DNA from: Neckera pumila
Lineage: Eukaryota > Streptophyta > Bryopsida > Hypnales > Neckeraceae
Direction: 5' to 3'
NCBI GenBank assembly: GCA_963969595.1
Contig: OZ018408.1
Coordinates: forward strand, 32,488,108 to 32,552,107
Length of the DNA: 64,000 nt
This document shows positions 47,084 to 58,621 of the stretch, piece by piece. The notes beneath the pieces were generated by a model. It worked only from the letters and a program-made list of their open reading frames with translations. It was not told the origin of the DNA and did not search any database. Positions within the stretch are counted from its first letter, which is position 1. Each line of letters begins with the position of its first letter. The position numbers and the translations under genes were made by a program.

Positions 47084-47968
47084 TATATTATAAATAGGAA
47101 ATAAAATACTATTGCTCATTATTGTATATTAACATATATTGTGGTATTTGGAGATCTTTCATAGTTCAAAATGTGATGATTCTTGTATCCATCTATTGTG
47201 CATGAAGTTTTATATCTTGACTAATTTCATCATATTTAAATTTAAATTTTTGTAATGACCTTATTTGGTCCATTTGGGATCTTTTTAAAGGATTAACCTT
47301 TGAACTCCTAAATGTCCTATGCATTACAAAGTGGTTTGGGGATCATTTCAAATTGGCAATGCTAGATGGAGGATTGAGATTTTTGTCTTTAAATGTTTAG
47401 AAGATATGAAAAAGAATATTAGACCTTTAAAAGGTTGTGGTTTCTTGCACTTTCAAGTAGATTGCCTATTGATTGAATTGACACCAAAAGAATTGAACAT
47501 TTATTGTCAAAGATTTTTCATCAAATGCAGTATATAGTATTCTGTTGGAAAGCTCTTGAAATGTGCTTATTATTGTATAAATTTTGCTTTTGAATTCAAA
47601 ATATTGAGAACACACAAAGCTACCAAAGGTTTTTGGTAAGGATTTGAAAATGATTTTAGCAATCCAAATATACTACATTACAAGGATGATTCATTTTTGA
47701 AGCATCTTCTTCTTTAGAAAAGTCAATCATACTATGATGAAGGACTTTGCATTACTATTCATTGAAAATGTATTCAAACATCTTGCAAAATAAATATTGG
47801 ATAAAAAAATATTTTTTTCCATCCTATAATCTCAGGTGAAGTCATCCATCAAATCTTTAATATCTGCAACGTCCTTCTAGGGTTAACAAGACCCAACAAA
47901 GCCATATTGCAAAGCCATATTGCAGTTCAATAATACTGACCATGCCTCAAACTCTTATTTACACGGTT
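47084..47968. other. AT-rich intergenic DNA, no gene recognised
   Basis: A 72-codon plus-strand frame at 47319-47537 has no recognisable motif and ordinary AT-rich codon content. Confidence 0.45.
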
Positions 47969-49051
47969 TTAGGTGCTGTTACCCCACACTAATAGACCTT
48001 TCTCTACGGTCGGGTGATCAGCAGCCTCGGTCACCAGCCACCCCAACTGCGGTGCCACGGTCTTCGACACGGGATCGATGACCACGCCCACCAGTCCCCC
48101 TCGGAACAGCATCGCAATCTCCTCCTCGAAATACTCCCACACAAACGGCGTCTCGCACAACCCGGACGGAAAATCCAAAGGATCCAAGCGCACATTCGAT
48201 TTCCCCATCGCCACAGGGTTAAGTTTCCCACCAACGTAGAGAAACAGGGATCCGATCCATCCTGAAATCGTCGTCACGCCTCCAGAACCGCGTGCGCCGT
48301 GTTCCAGAAATAAATCGTTCCAAAAAGCTTGCTCAATTCGGTTATGAAATGCGTTTTCTAAGTGTGCGAGAATGGCGTCAAGCTTTGCTCGCCACGGGGA
48401 GAGGTCGAGCTCATCCAGCAGCGTAAGAGCCGCTCGCATATTTGACCAATCCTGTTTTGTGCCGGTGAGTTCGATGGACGGGATGCCGCACATCGTCCTC
48501 ACGCGGTACTCGAAGTAGCTTTTCACCACGTCCATGAAGACGATGGCGTGGGCGGCGCGCGCTGTGTCGTCTGTTGTGGAGAAGCGCATGTTGAGTGCTT
48601 GGAGGGCCGATTTGCCGCTAAGCTTTGCGGAGATTTGGTCTGTGAGGCGGCAGGCGTCGTCGCCCTAGCTGCTGTTAGGGTTTCCTCTTCGTAGGAAGTC
48701 GTCTCGGACTCGTATGGTTTCACGACCCTGGTGGCTCACGAAGGTGTGACGGTGCTTCTCCGGGTCTTGGCTGACGTGAGTGGAGATGCCTTGCATGATC
48801 GTGTTCCAGATGGCGTCCGGAGTGAGGGCGAGGGGCAGGTGGTGACTGAAGGAGAGGTAGACGGCGGATAGGAGGGGGTTCTTGGTGCCGCGGTTGTTGG
48901 GTAGGAAAGTGGAGGTGCGGTGGGAGAAGCCTTCGACAGGCTTGGCGCCGGCCAAGGACTTGGCCTGCTGATTGCCCGTGACCGACCGGGAAAGGAGTTG
49001 GGTGGTGCCTGCCAGGTCTTGCTCCACATCGTTCACATTGAACTTCACCAT
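47969..49051 (-). pseudogene. DUF4419-family protein gene with one in-frame TAG
   Basis: From ATG 49051 (MVKFNVNDVEQ) the frame runs 128 codons to TAG at 48665-48667, then continues in the same frame for 231 codons to TAA at 47969. The joined length of about 360 residues suits DUF4419 proteins. Family-like features in order: SAVYLSFSHHLPLALTPDAI with WNTIMQGISTHV, FVSHQGRETIRVRDDF, then after the stop MRFSTTDDTARAAHAIVFMD, VVKSYFEYRVRTMCGIPSIE, LTGTKQDWSNMRAALTLLDE, and a SGGVTTISGWIGSLFLYVGG block. The family is known mainly from fungi and some plants; its function is unknown. Codons are GC-rich, unlike the flanks. The TAG lies in the variable stretch after DDF and could have come from TGG. 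No GT-AG intron removing it was obvious. Recent loss or a sequencing error are both possible. Confidence 0.72.
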
Positions 49052-50095
49052 GATTGAGTAATCCTGTTTTCAGAGGCTGTGCAAAGCAATTTAGTCAGTT
49101 GCAGTGAAAGAGTATTGCCTAACCCGACCAGATGCCCTAATAGCAGAATGCTTAGACTGATTTGACACTCCTGTCTCAAGCGGTCGACTGATACTAAGAA
49201 AACTCGAGAGGCTTTTCTAGCAGGATACTAGAAGCACGGAAGCACGAAATCTGTATAAAGCTTTTATCATTTGGCTTTAGTGATGCACTTTGGAAATTCA
49301 AATAAGCTCAAATTCTAGAATCGAGTCTGTTGGAATAAACCAAGAATTGTGCTCTTCGCAACTTGGAAGGTACCATCCGCAAGGGAGACTTATTCAGGCA
49401 AACAAATCCAAACGAAACAAACCGACACTTCATGGTAGGAAGATCTACCTGCTTGAACAGCTTGTTACAGAGTACTAAATCAGCAATATACTGCAAGTGA
49501 GGGTTTATATGAGCGTGGTAGATCCAATTACCTCTTCAATATGAAGGCGCCGGCTGTAACAACTGCCGACTCCATTAATTCGATCAAAACCCAGAGTCAC
49601 CGACACTTCAAGCTCCGCACTTTGTACAATCAGCTACAGAGCTCGATTTCTTGGACTCCTGATGCCTTTGAGAGATCGATCTGATGGCGGAACTAAGTTA
49701 TAGTCGGTATCGCAAGTGAGCTCACGAAAATCACAAGTTGTGGCTTGACAGACACGGTTGAGAGATCGATCTGATGGTGGAACTGAATTATAGTCAGTAT
49801 ATATCGCAAGTGAGCTCACGAACATCACCGACAGTTGTGGCTTGACAGACACGGTTTCAACGAGCTGAAGAATTAAAGTTTCTATCGTTTCTCCGTCAAT
49901 TTAAAATCATTTACAGACATATCTGCACCGACATTTCTCTCGTTTCCCTTGGACTCCGATTGATTGATAAATCCCTTGCCTACGAACGCCCAAGAAATCC
50001 CTTCCGTATTGGAGAAAAACTGCCCGGTCTACTCAAACGGTGTTCGGAAGGGAAAATTATACTGGTTCTCTTTGCACGGATGGATATTTATGGTA
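49052..50095. other. Upstream flank of the DUF4419 gene with a tandem duplication
   Basis: A minus-strand TATA-like word (catataaacc, about 49503-49512) may serve the DUF4419 gene. The tandem pair at 49668-49856 is the only other structure. Confidence 0.4.
49668..49856. repeat. Tandem duplication, about 90-98-bp unit, two copies
   Basis: Copies start at 49668 and 49758 with tgagagatcgatctgatgg. Both contain 'atcgcaagtgagctcacga' and 'gttgtggcttgacagacac'. The second has small insertions. Confidence 0.85.
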
Positions 50096-51668
50096 ACTAC
50101 ACTAAAATTGGTAAATAGTGTTGGGTTATAATTAGTGTTCTTCCTTGTTTTTTATCCCAGACACTACTTTTCTACTTATGTGTAAATAATGTTGGGGCAC
50201 TTAACCCCTAAAGTTCCATGACTATGTAATCACCAAACGCTTCAAAACTGCCGTTTCTATGACAACTACCAAATTTTTGGGAAAAAACAATTTTTGACAC
50301 ATGTAACCGTAGGATCTTGTAGTACAATGTCTTGATAACATGTGGTAAAAAATTTAGAAAATTCCACCATGCGGATCATAAGATATAAGCATTCAAAGTC
50401 TCCAAAACAATTTTTTCAGTCCTGCGAAAAATTGGGCAGCTGCACTTCACAAGCTACCACTTTTCAATGAAAAAATGTTGAAAAAGGTGGTGCTTCTTAA
50501 AATTCAGTTTCCCAAACAAGATGGCTATATGCTTGAAAAATTTCACATCATTTGGAATTGAACAACATATAGGAAAAAATAGTAAGTAGAAAAGAAGTAG
50601 AAAATGATTCAAAATACTAAGTTGTTAAGAATTTAATTATGGAATTAAAAAATGCTAATCCCAATGGTTGTAATGTTGTAATAATCAATCTACATCTTAG
50701 GGTCTTATTTTTTTCCAAAAATATTGAAAATTGAGTAAATTAAATGACTTTAAAGGGTTTTTTAGAGTAGAGGATCCATTACTGCCACAAACTAAAAACC
50801 CTCATAACTTTTGACTATTTGATTGAAATGGAATGACTCAAAGCTTTTCAAGTATATTTAAATGCAAAGAACCAATTTCTAAAAAAAAATTCCAAAAAAA
50901 ATGATTTTTTCTTATCTGCCCGAATTGCCCAGTTACAAAAAAAGTAACATATTAGGTCACAACTTTTTACTCGTATTTCAAAATGTCATGAAATTTTGTA
51001 CACATGAAGATATTCCTTGTCCCCACCTTCTATTAAAATTTCAGCCTAAAATATAAAAATTCCCAACCACATGTACCTGCCCAAAATTTCTATATGGCCA
51101 AAAAACGCATGTTGGTCCTTTAGGGGTTAACTCCTGCCGTTAAACTCTAGTCTTTCTCTGGGAAACTTTAATTTGCGCCTCCTGCCGTCAAATTTGACTC
51201 TCTCTTCTACAGACTGGAATTCTTTGTGAATGGAGAATATTTAGAAGCAGTGAGGGAGGGTTTGGGAATGCGTGATTGGATCAGAACGAACTCTGAACTC
51301 TGAGGGGCAATCAAGTGAGCATTGTGACATAGTGTGCAGTGGAGAAGGGGAGGAAGGAGCAGCAACAACAGAAGTGAATTTTTAAAATCTTTTTTAGGCA
51401 CCAACTGAAGAATCAAGTGCACAGCAATGTAAATTTATAGATATGCTATAGAATCGGCTACTGCTGTGCAACATGCTCACTTCAGTAAGTTGCTCAGAGC
51501 ATCTGAGTGACAACGCTAACAAGTGAACCTCTCAACTACATTTTTACTGTAGAACAAAAATAGTGTTGTAATGGGTAAATAATGTTGTAACACTAACCTT
51601 GCAAATCACAATTAGAGTTATTGTTGACAATTAGTGTAGCCAACACTATTTACCAATTTTAGTGTAGT
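50096..51668. mobile_element. TIR element with 29-bp perfect ends, split by a TTAA element
   Basis: The first 29 bases (starting ACTACACTAAAATTGG) and the last 29 are perfect inverted copies. Subterminal words TAAATARTGTTG recur on both sides. Removing the TTAA element (922 bp plus a TTAA) leaves about 647 bp. A CACTA-like reading is possible (right outer end gives CACTACAC), but no target duplication was resolved. Confidence 0.65.
50205..51126. mobile_element. TTAA-flanked (piggyBac-like) MITE, 922 bp
   Basis: Perfect TTAA at 50201-50204 and 51127-51130. Ends CCCCTAAAGTTCCATGACT and the inverse of CCCCTAAAGGACCAAC. Collinear with 59648-60570 in inverse orientation. It contains the unoccupied counterpart of the Helitron insertion site. 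It lies inside the 50096-51668 element. Confidence 0.72.
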
Positions 51669-51674
51669 GCAACC

Positions 51675-52050
51675 CTATGGCATTGCCAAAGCCAAATAAT
51701 AGTAGAAGTTATTTTTTTATTTTTTTATTCATAAAAACTTTGAAATTCAATATCTTCCATACCATAGGACTTTGTTGCAGTGTGCGGTTCTTGATACAAA
51801 TAAAAGCTCTATGCACGAAGGAGTTGCAAGGGCTTTGTTTTGTGGCGTTTAGATATGCAATGTGAAAGTAATGGGTTTTCCAAAATAAAAGATGATTTAG
51901 TTCAATTTATAAATTTAAAAAGAACTCGAAATCTATAACTTTCACATAATAGGTCCAAACGCCACAAAACAAAGTCCTTACCCCCTACCTTCCTTGCAAA
52001 GAATTTTCCAACAATACCAAGAACATGGCCGAGGGATCACGGTTTCTTAG
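51675..52050. repeat. Dispersed repeat, second copy of 35360-35960
   Basis: Shares 'ttcataaaaactt', 'aaattcaata', 'aatctataactttcacat' and 'ccaaacgccacaaaacaaag' with the spacer repeat, but has only one of the 160-bp units. Confidence 0.55.
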
Positions 52051-52054
52051 ATCT

Positions 52055-52075
52055 CACTACACTACAAGAAAAAGG
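52055..52075 (+). mobile_element. Possible CACTA element terminus (single end)
   Basis: CACTACAAGAAAAAGGGGTG matches the usual CACTA superfamily end (CACTACAAGAAAA) and is followed by subterminal repeats (taagtagtgtctta, taagtaagttttt). The opposite end was not found. Confidence 0.35.
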
Positions 52076-52462
52076 GGTGTTTTAAGTAGTGTCTTAGACA
52101 TCACGTCTTTTGAGTAATGTCTTTTAAGTAAGTTTTTAAGTAAGTTTTTAAGTAAAGTCCATTCTTCACTTGGACCTTTCCTAAATAGTCAATTCTCCAC
52201 CAAATTTAGAACTAATTATATATTCTAAAAGCTGAGGACATGGGAAGAAATGTATTAAAACTTGAAGTGAAAATAATTGCTCTACCATCTTTTAATATTT
52301 GCCAAAGACAATTTTGCACTTACAATTTATAAAGAATTTGCCATGCTCATCAATATTAATGACATTGTTTTGCTTCTAAATCGCTCTTCAAAATTTGAAA
52401 GTGCTTCAGATCAAGCGAGCACCTTGTACATTGATAATGGATTGGTTTTAAATTGGTGGGAT

Positions 52463-52525
52463 CATTAGGAAGAATTGGAGCCCTCAAAGGGGCTATGAGT
52501 GAGGGGAACGAGGGAACGGCAACTG

Positions 52526-52562
<37 letters not shown>

Positions 52563-52997
52563 CCCCTCTAGCGAACGGGAGAGCCTGGACAGCGCCCGAC
52601 ACTGGCACTGAACCTTATTTTAATATTTAAAAAAACATAAAAATAGTTAATTTAATTTTTTTTTTTTTTGAATCTGATGTGGCACCATGGCGACCACATC
52701 AGCTTCCTAATTTGAGAATTAGTTTATTTTAATTATTTTATTATTATTTTAATTATTATTTTAATATTTTTTATTTTTTATATTATTATTTTATTATTAA
52801 TTTGTATTATTTTAATTATTTTAATTATAATTATTATATTATTATATTATTATATTATTATTAAGAATTTTTAAATTTTTTTAAAATGAACCCCCCTGTT
52901 CAAAAATAGAGGCGTTCCCCTCAAAGGAGCTGCACCTCCCTGAGGGGAACTCCTCAAAGGGAAGCAGCCCCTTTGAGGGTTGCCATTTTTCCTAATG
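52463..52997. mobile_element. CATTAGG-family MITE, copy D (535 bp)
   Basis: Ends CATTAGGAAGAATTGGAGCC and the inverse of CATTAGGAAAAATGGCAACC. The interior holds a 29-base A run (52531-52559), a 'ctgatgtggcacc...accacatcag' stem shared with copy B and long AT repeats. Flanks attggtggga and actggtggaa might be a 10-bp target duplication with two mismatches. Confidence 0.65.
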
Positions 52998-55740
52998 ACT
53001 GGTGGAACATTGGTGGTAGATTTATAACAATTTTTGAAGCCTTTTAATTGTGATTTTCATTTATTATTTCTAAATTTTTTTACTATTACTTCTTTTTGTT
53101 TAATATGCCTCAAAATTTAACACCTTTTGTCTTTCTTTCATAGCTTTTAGAATGTATAGTTAGTTGCAAAATTTGGTAAAGTATTGACTATATGAGGAAG
53201 TGTCTCAATGATGAATGGATCTTTTTGTCATCGACTCTACCTAGGACTTTTTAATAGCAAATAATCAAACAAATACACCTTAGTTTTCCAACCCAAGCCG
53301 TTGGAAAACAAAAAAAGACTATCAATTTATTGAGATATAATGACCATTTCCATAATTAATTGAAGAATTAGAATTGAAAAAGCTTGTTCTCCAAATTCTC
53401 CAAAGCCTGAAGTACTCATTGAGTCTTTTTTTTAGGGTTTTTGAAAAAGTGCCAGGATGGTGATCACTTAAAATTTGGTGAAGCATTTTATTCCTTTGTA
53501 CATCCATCTTTTGTACCATAAAACACTTTTCAATCAAATTCATATACTTTTTCATCCACATTTGACATTTTCATCCATATTTTAAATAAGATTGAAACTT
53601 TTCTAGCAAAAAAAGATTACTTTTTTTGGCGAAAAAAAGATTTTTACTTTGAAATGGTGCTTTTAGGCTCCATTTTGCCCAATAAAAAAGGACTGGTACT
53701 CAATCGTTGTCAAGGTAGCACAAAGAGCAGCAAATCCCTAGTTTTAATTTTTAATTTAGTTAAAAAAATAATAGTTGTATTTTTAGTTTTACAATTATAC
53801 ATTCATTATAAAAAGAATCACTCTCAAACTGTCTATATTCTAGATGAAATTAATTATTTAAAAAAATTTAGTTTAGATTCTATGTTCGTATTTTTTTAAA
53901 TACTGCCAAAAAAATCACAAATCAACTTTTTCTTCATATATATCTCAAAATTCAAAATCCACGACTTCTTTTTATATACCAAGACCAAATTAATTCTCCA
54001 AGTTTTTATTTATGATATATCTTTATGAAACTTCAAGAGATGAATTGATGAATTAAAGGGTGAAACTAGTTTCTTCAAGCTCTTTTTTAGTTACTTGAAT
54101 GTTCCCACTTAGATTTCTTATAAATGATAAGCTTAAAGGATCCTAACATGTAATTGAATGCTTGCTTCATTTGAGTTGCTAATGCTTGCACTCAACCCAA
54201 AGTCAATAAGAACATCTTAAGCAATATGAGATATATTAATATTAAATATTACCATTCTCTCTATATCCAATGTTTTTGGAAATGAGTTCCATTGTTGTAC
54301 ATGAATCTTGCCTATTAATAAGCCTTTGACATTGGGAAAAAAAAAGATTGCTCAAAAATAAACTAGCATGGAATGTCAGACATTACATTGGTACCTTGTG
54401 GGAAAAATGTGGCCAATCAAAGAAAAATGATCACATTGTCTTTAAATTAAAGACCCATACCTTTGATCATTTGAGCTTTAGCGTAAAGAATAGTTTCATA
54501 TTGTAGAAAATTGATTATAATAGTATCACAAGCTCTAATCCAAAGAATCACTTTACAAATAGGTGACACGGAAAGCATGATCCCTCAATAAAAATGTGGT
54601 TCACGTGAAGAGTGCATTTTAGATATATGCAATTTGTGGTAATATCAAACAAGTAATCTATGAATGAAACAAAGCCATACTACTTATTTGAAATAATAAT
54701 TATAAAATCTCACAAATTTCTAGTAACAATTCATGTATTTGGGGTTGCCAATAAGGCATCTTTTTAAGCATTGATCCCAATTTTCAAAGAGATTGTGTAC
54801 CTTAAAAAAAATTTATTCATAGTTCCTTCAAAGACCACTAGAAGTCATTGACATGTTATCAATTCCAAATTGGTTCATATTTTTCAAAAATTTTAACAGG
54901 GATTACAAACTTTTGAAGCTAGAATTGAAGGGTATTTTAGAAGTATTTCATCTTGAAGTGCTTACCAACAATATATTGAAACTCCAACGTAAACATCATT
55001 ATCACTATTAGCTAACAATTTTATAGCTCAAGCTTTTCATCTACCCTTATTAGATTAGACGTTCAAATTTCAAACAACATATAAATGCAAACCTCTGTTG
55101 AGCATATAAAACATTCATTTTTTTATTATCTAAGTTTTTATAGATTCTTGTGTTAATTCTCTTACATTTATACAATACACATTTTTACAACTTTCCTTTC
55201 TAAATCCTCTATAGTTCAAAGAAAATAAAAATCTCTAACCTCAAAAAAAATTTAGTTCAAGAAGTGACTTATAAAAGAAGTCTTGATAAATAAGTAAATA
55301 AAAATCTTAAAAGATTACCATAATCTAAACTTAACAATTTGAAATTGCAGCAAAGAAACTTGCAAAAATTACAAAAATTCAAATTATAATCAATTTTAAA
55401 AAGGATTTACATCTTTCGGGTTCAAATTTAATTGAAAGACATCAATTAGTATAGTAGTTAATCTAATCATATGGATGTGATCTATGGAAAATATTTTACA
55501 CCTATTGTTTTAAAGTTGTTAATAAACTATTATTATAAGTTATATTTTATAGTACATCTTTACAAGTTTAGAAATTTGATTATTTTTTAGTATATAAGAG
55601 ATTAAAAACAAATATTCAATTGAGACAAAATTGTTCTAGAGGAATTTGATCACCAATTCTAATTGCAAAGTCAAATTAAGGTAATTTCATGAAACCCATA
55701 ACTCCAATAAAAGTAGAAGGTTTTTGGAATCTACTATGTA
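52998..55740. other. AT-rich intergenic DNA, no gene recognised
   Basis: No protein-like frame and no repeat shared with the other parts was seen. Confidence 0.5.
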
Positions 55741-55750
55741 AAGTAGTTTG

Positions 55751-56083
55751 ATTTTTATTGGATCGTACCCGGGATTGTACTTAGTTGTCATCTTACTTGT
55801 AGTCATCAACATTGGTCTATGTGGAATTGTTCTTTACAAGGCGATTGTTGAAAGTTCTTTAAGGAACCTATTATTCCTCTTCAACAATGAAAGTTCCTTG
55901 AAAACATTTGAACACTTTTTTGAAAATATCTTAGGGGATGGAAACTTAGACAAGAAGTTAGATTTGAAGGCTTCAAGGACAAGTCTCTTGAAACTTTTCA
56001 ACATTTTCTTCAATAGAGTTGAAGGAGTCATGAGACAAATGAAATTTTGGGAATTATCACTTTATTTTTCATTGAATCCCTAA
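55751..56083 (+). pseudogene. Possible membrane-protein exon fragment cut by a TTAA element
   Basis: An open frame without an initial ATG begins IFIGSYPG, then a strongly hydrophobic segment (LYLVVILLVVINIGLCGIVL), then a charged region (ESSLKTFEHFFENILGDGNL, KLDLKASRTSLLKLFNIFFN). The frame ends at a stop formed by the first bases of the TTAA-type element (about 56077). Composition is protein-like but the family is not recognised. It could be a broken exon or chance. Confidence 0.25.
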
Positions 56084-57803
56084 AGTCCCAAGGCCATTTT
56101 TGGTCAAAAATGACTCAAAACTACTAGTTCTGCTGCGTTCATCTAAGAGAAGAAAATAATTCTTTTTTTAAAATCTAACTACAGGATCTTGTACTTAACT
56201 TATCTCAGATCATGTATTAAAAACTTCATAAGGTTTGACTACATAGATTAGAAGACATTAGTATTCAAAGTTGGAAAAAATTGTTTTTTTGAACACTGGC
56301 TTGCAATTTCAGATGACTTTGACCGCCATTTGTGAATTTTTTTGCACTATAGACTTTGAATTTAATTTTTTTGGTGTTAAAGAATTGAGTTGAAAATCTA
56401 GAATTTTCTTTTTTTAAAAACGCACTTCATTTTCATTTTTTAAAAATTTGTTGAGTAGAAGTAGGTCCAAGGTTGAAAGGAAAAAATAAATCGTTAATGC
56501 TTTTTTGAGAACATAGCATATTCAGGCAACTCACGACAAGCGGATTTTTTTGTCTTTTTCTTTGAAATTTTCACACAACATTTTCCTAAGGAGTAGCTTT
56601 AAGGCCCAAGAATTTTCATAACTTTTGATTGTATGGTTAAAAGGTTATTGTATGATATGTGATTTTCAATGCTCAGCGGGTAGCTCAAAAAATTCTTAAA
56701 AAATCACTTTTTAAAAGAATAAAAATTTGAAGTTCCTTCTTTAGATTTATAAATACATAGAAAGCTTTGCATCATTCCATTTTTGTTAATGAGATGAAAA
56801 TTATGAAGAGTCTTAGTTTGCGGATAGTAATGGAATTTCCACACTAAAATTAATTGTGAAGTCCTTTATTTAACTCAATTCTCAATATTTTTGAAATTAA
56901 AAAAAAACATTGGATGTAGATTGTTTATTACAACACAACAACCATTGAGATTGGAGTTTTTCAATTCTGTAATTAAATTCTTAACAATTTAGTGTTTTGA
57001 ATCATTCTCTACTTCTTTCTACTTACTAATTTTTTCCTGTATGTTGTACAATTTCAAATGATCTGAAATTTTCAAGTATATAGCCAACTTGACTTCAAAA
57101 ATGAATTTAAAAAGTAAACACCATTTTAGTCATTTTTTCATACAAATGTGACCTTGTGAAGTGTAGCTGTCCGGTTTTTGCAGGGACAAAAAAAAGATTT
57201 TCTCAATTCAAACACTAATATCTTGCAATCTACACGGTGGAAAATTCTGAAAAATTTTCCACATCTTTTCAAACCAGCACATTACAAGATCTTATGGTTA
57301 CATGTGTACAAATTTATTCTTTTTCTAAAATTTGGTACTTGTATTAGAAATTGCAGTTTTGGTGAAAACATAGTCAAAAAACTGTATGGATTAATAGCTC
57401 TAAAATGGGATTAATGCTCTACAATCCCATTGGCAAGATTGTCTTAGCAAGCAAATTTAACCTTGTCAAACAATTTTTTTTGAAAAATTGTGAAAATTGC
57501 ATTCAAAAATGAATCCTATAAGTTCTTTTTTCAAAAAACAGCTCTAATTGTCCAAAAAAATAAGATTGTTCATAACTGTCAGATAACAAATCCAAATGGA
57601 ATGAATCAAAGCTTCCCATATAGATAAAATTACAATTTATGAGAAAAAAGGACCTTTTGTGCCCTAACTTTTGCATCCGGGCATTGATTTAAATAAAATT
57701 TATATTCCCTTAAAGCTAATGTGTTTTTCTATCTTCACAATAGGTTTAGAAAAATCGTGATGAATATTCAGGCCATAGGATCGTGCCCAAAATCCATTCT
57801 GTC
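56077..57803. mobile_element. TTAA-type element, host of a nested relative
   Basis: The left end is TCCCTAAAGTCCCAAGGCC after a degenerate ttgaa. The left interior matches 10897-11330 and the right interior (57395 to about 57790) matches 11330-11775. The middle is another family member. The right terminus is decayed after 'cgtgcccaaaatcc', so 57803 is approximate. Confidence 0.5.
56498..57390. mobile_element. TTAA-flanked element nested in a relative, 893 bp
   Basis: TTAA at 56494-56497 and 57391-57394. The ends are eroded (right: tcaaaaaactgtatgga), but the interior is collinear with 8051-8592 and 59648-60570 (inverted). The host is the 56077 element, whose halves resume on both sides. Confidence 0.55.
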
Positions 57804-58101
57804 GGTAACTTCTTGAATCAATCGCCAAGAGAAATCAAAATGCAATATCACTTTGCCACTTTCTAAATATAGAAGTTGAAAAATCTTTAAGTATTTTAAT
57901 TTCTAACTACTAAAGTTCTATGGTGCTATAAGTCTCAAACGGCTTGAAAATAATTTCTTAAGATAAATTAATCTCTGAAGCAAAACAAATTTGAATCTTT
58001 TTACAAATTTACTATTGAATCTTCTTTACATCTCATTTTTTAAAAAAAATTCAAATTTCAAGCTCTAACATTGCATAATTGTTGTGATTTAATGTTGTTA
58101 A

Positions 58102-58617
58102 CCCCTAAGCTCTCAAACGACCATTTTTTGGTCGCTACCCGACTTTGGGCAAAAATTTGGGGAAAAAAAAAAAAAAAATTTTTTTTTTTTTTCCCAAAAG
58201 ATTGGGTTGTTTATCAATATTTATACTCAAAACTTAGATTGCTTTGGTCAAACAAAAACTATAAGAGAAATAGCACAAAGTGTCTAGATTTGTCTAGTGT
58301 TGAAAAACTTACTATATGGAGAAAGTATTGGTGTTCTCATTACTAGATCTCATGCATTTTTTCACAAATCAATAGAAACCACAGTTTTGACTAACAAAAA
58401 AAATTCAAATGCTAAAATAGAAATATATTTTTGGTGAATTTTTGAAGTTATATCTTCAAAATTCATTTTAAAAATAATTTTGTAATTTTGACCTTATGGA
58501 TGCTTTCTACTTTTTGTGCTTCACATTATCTTCTTTGATGCAAACTTCAAAAAAGTTTTAGAACTTATGTTTTATAACAAATTTGTATTTTGTCCAAACC
58601 CCTTGGGCTTTTAGGAG
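58102..58617. mobile_element. TTAA-flanked short element, 516 bp
   Basis: TTAA at 58098-58101 and 58618-58621. Ends CCCCTAAGCTCTC and the inverse of CTCCTAAAAGCCC, a weak inverted match. The interior is unlike the other members. The right TTAA is shared with the next element. Confidence 0.45.
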
Positions 58618-58621
58618 TTAA

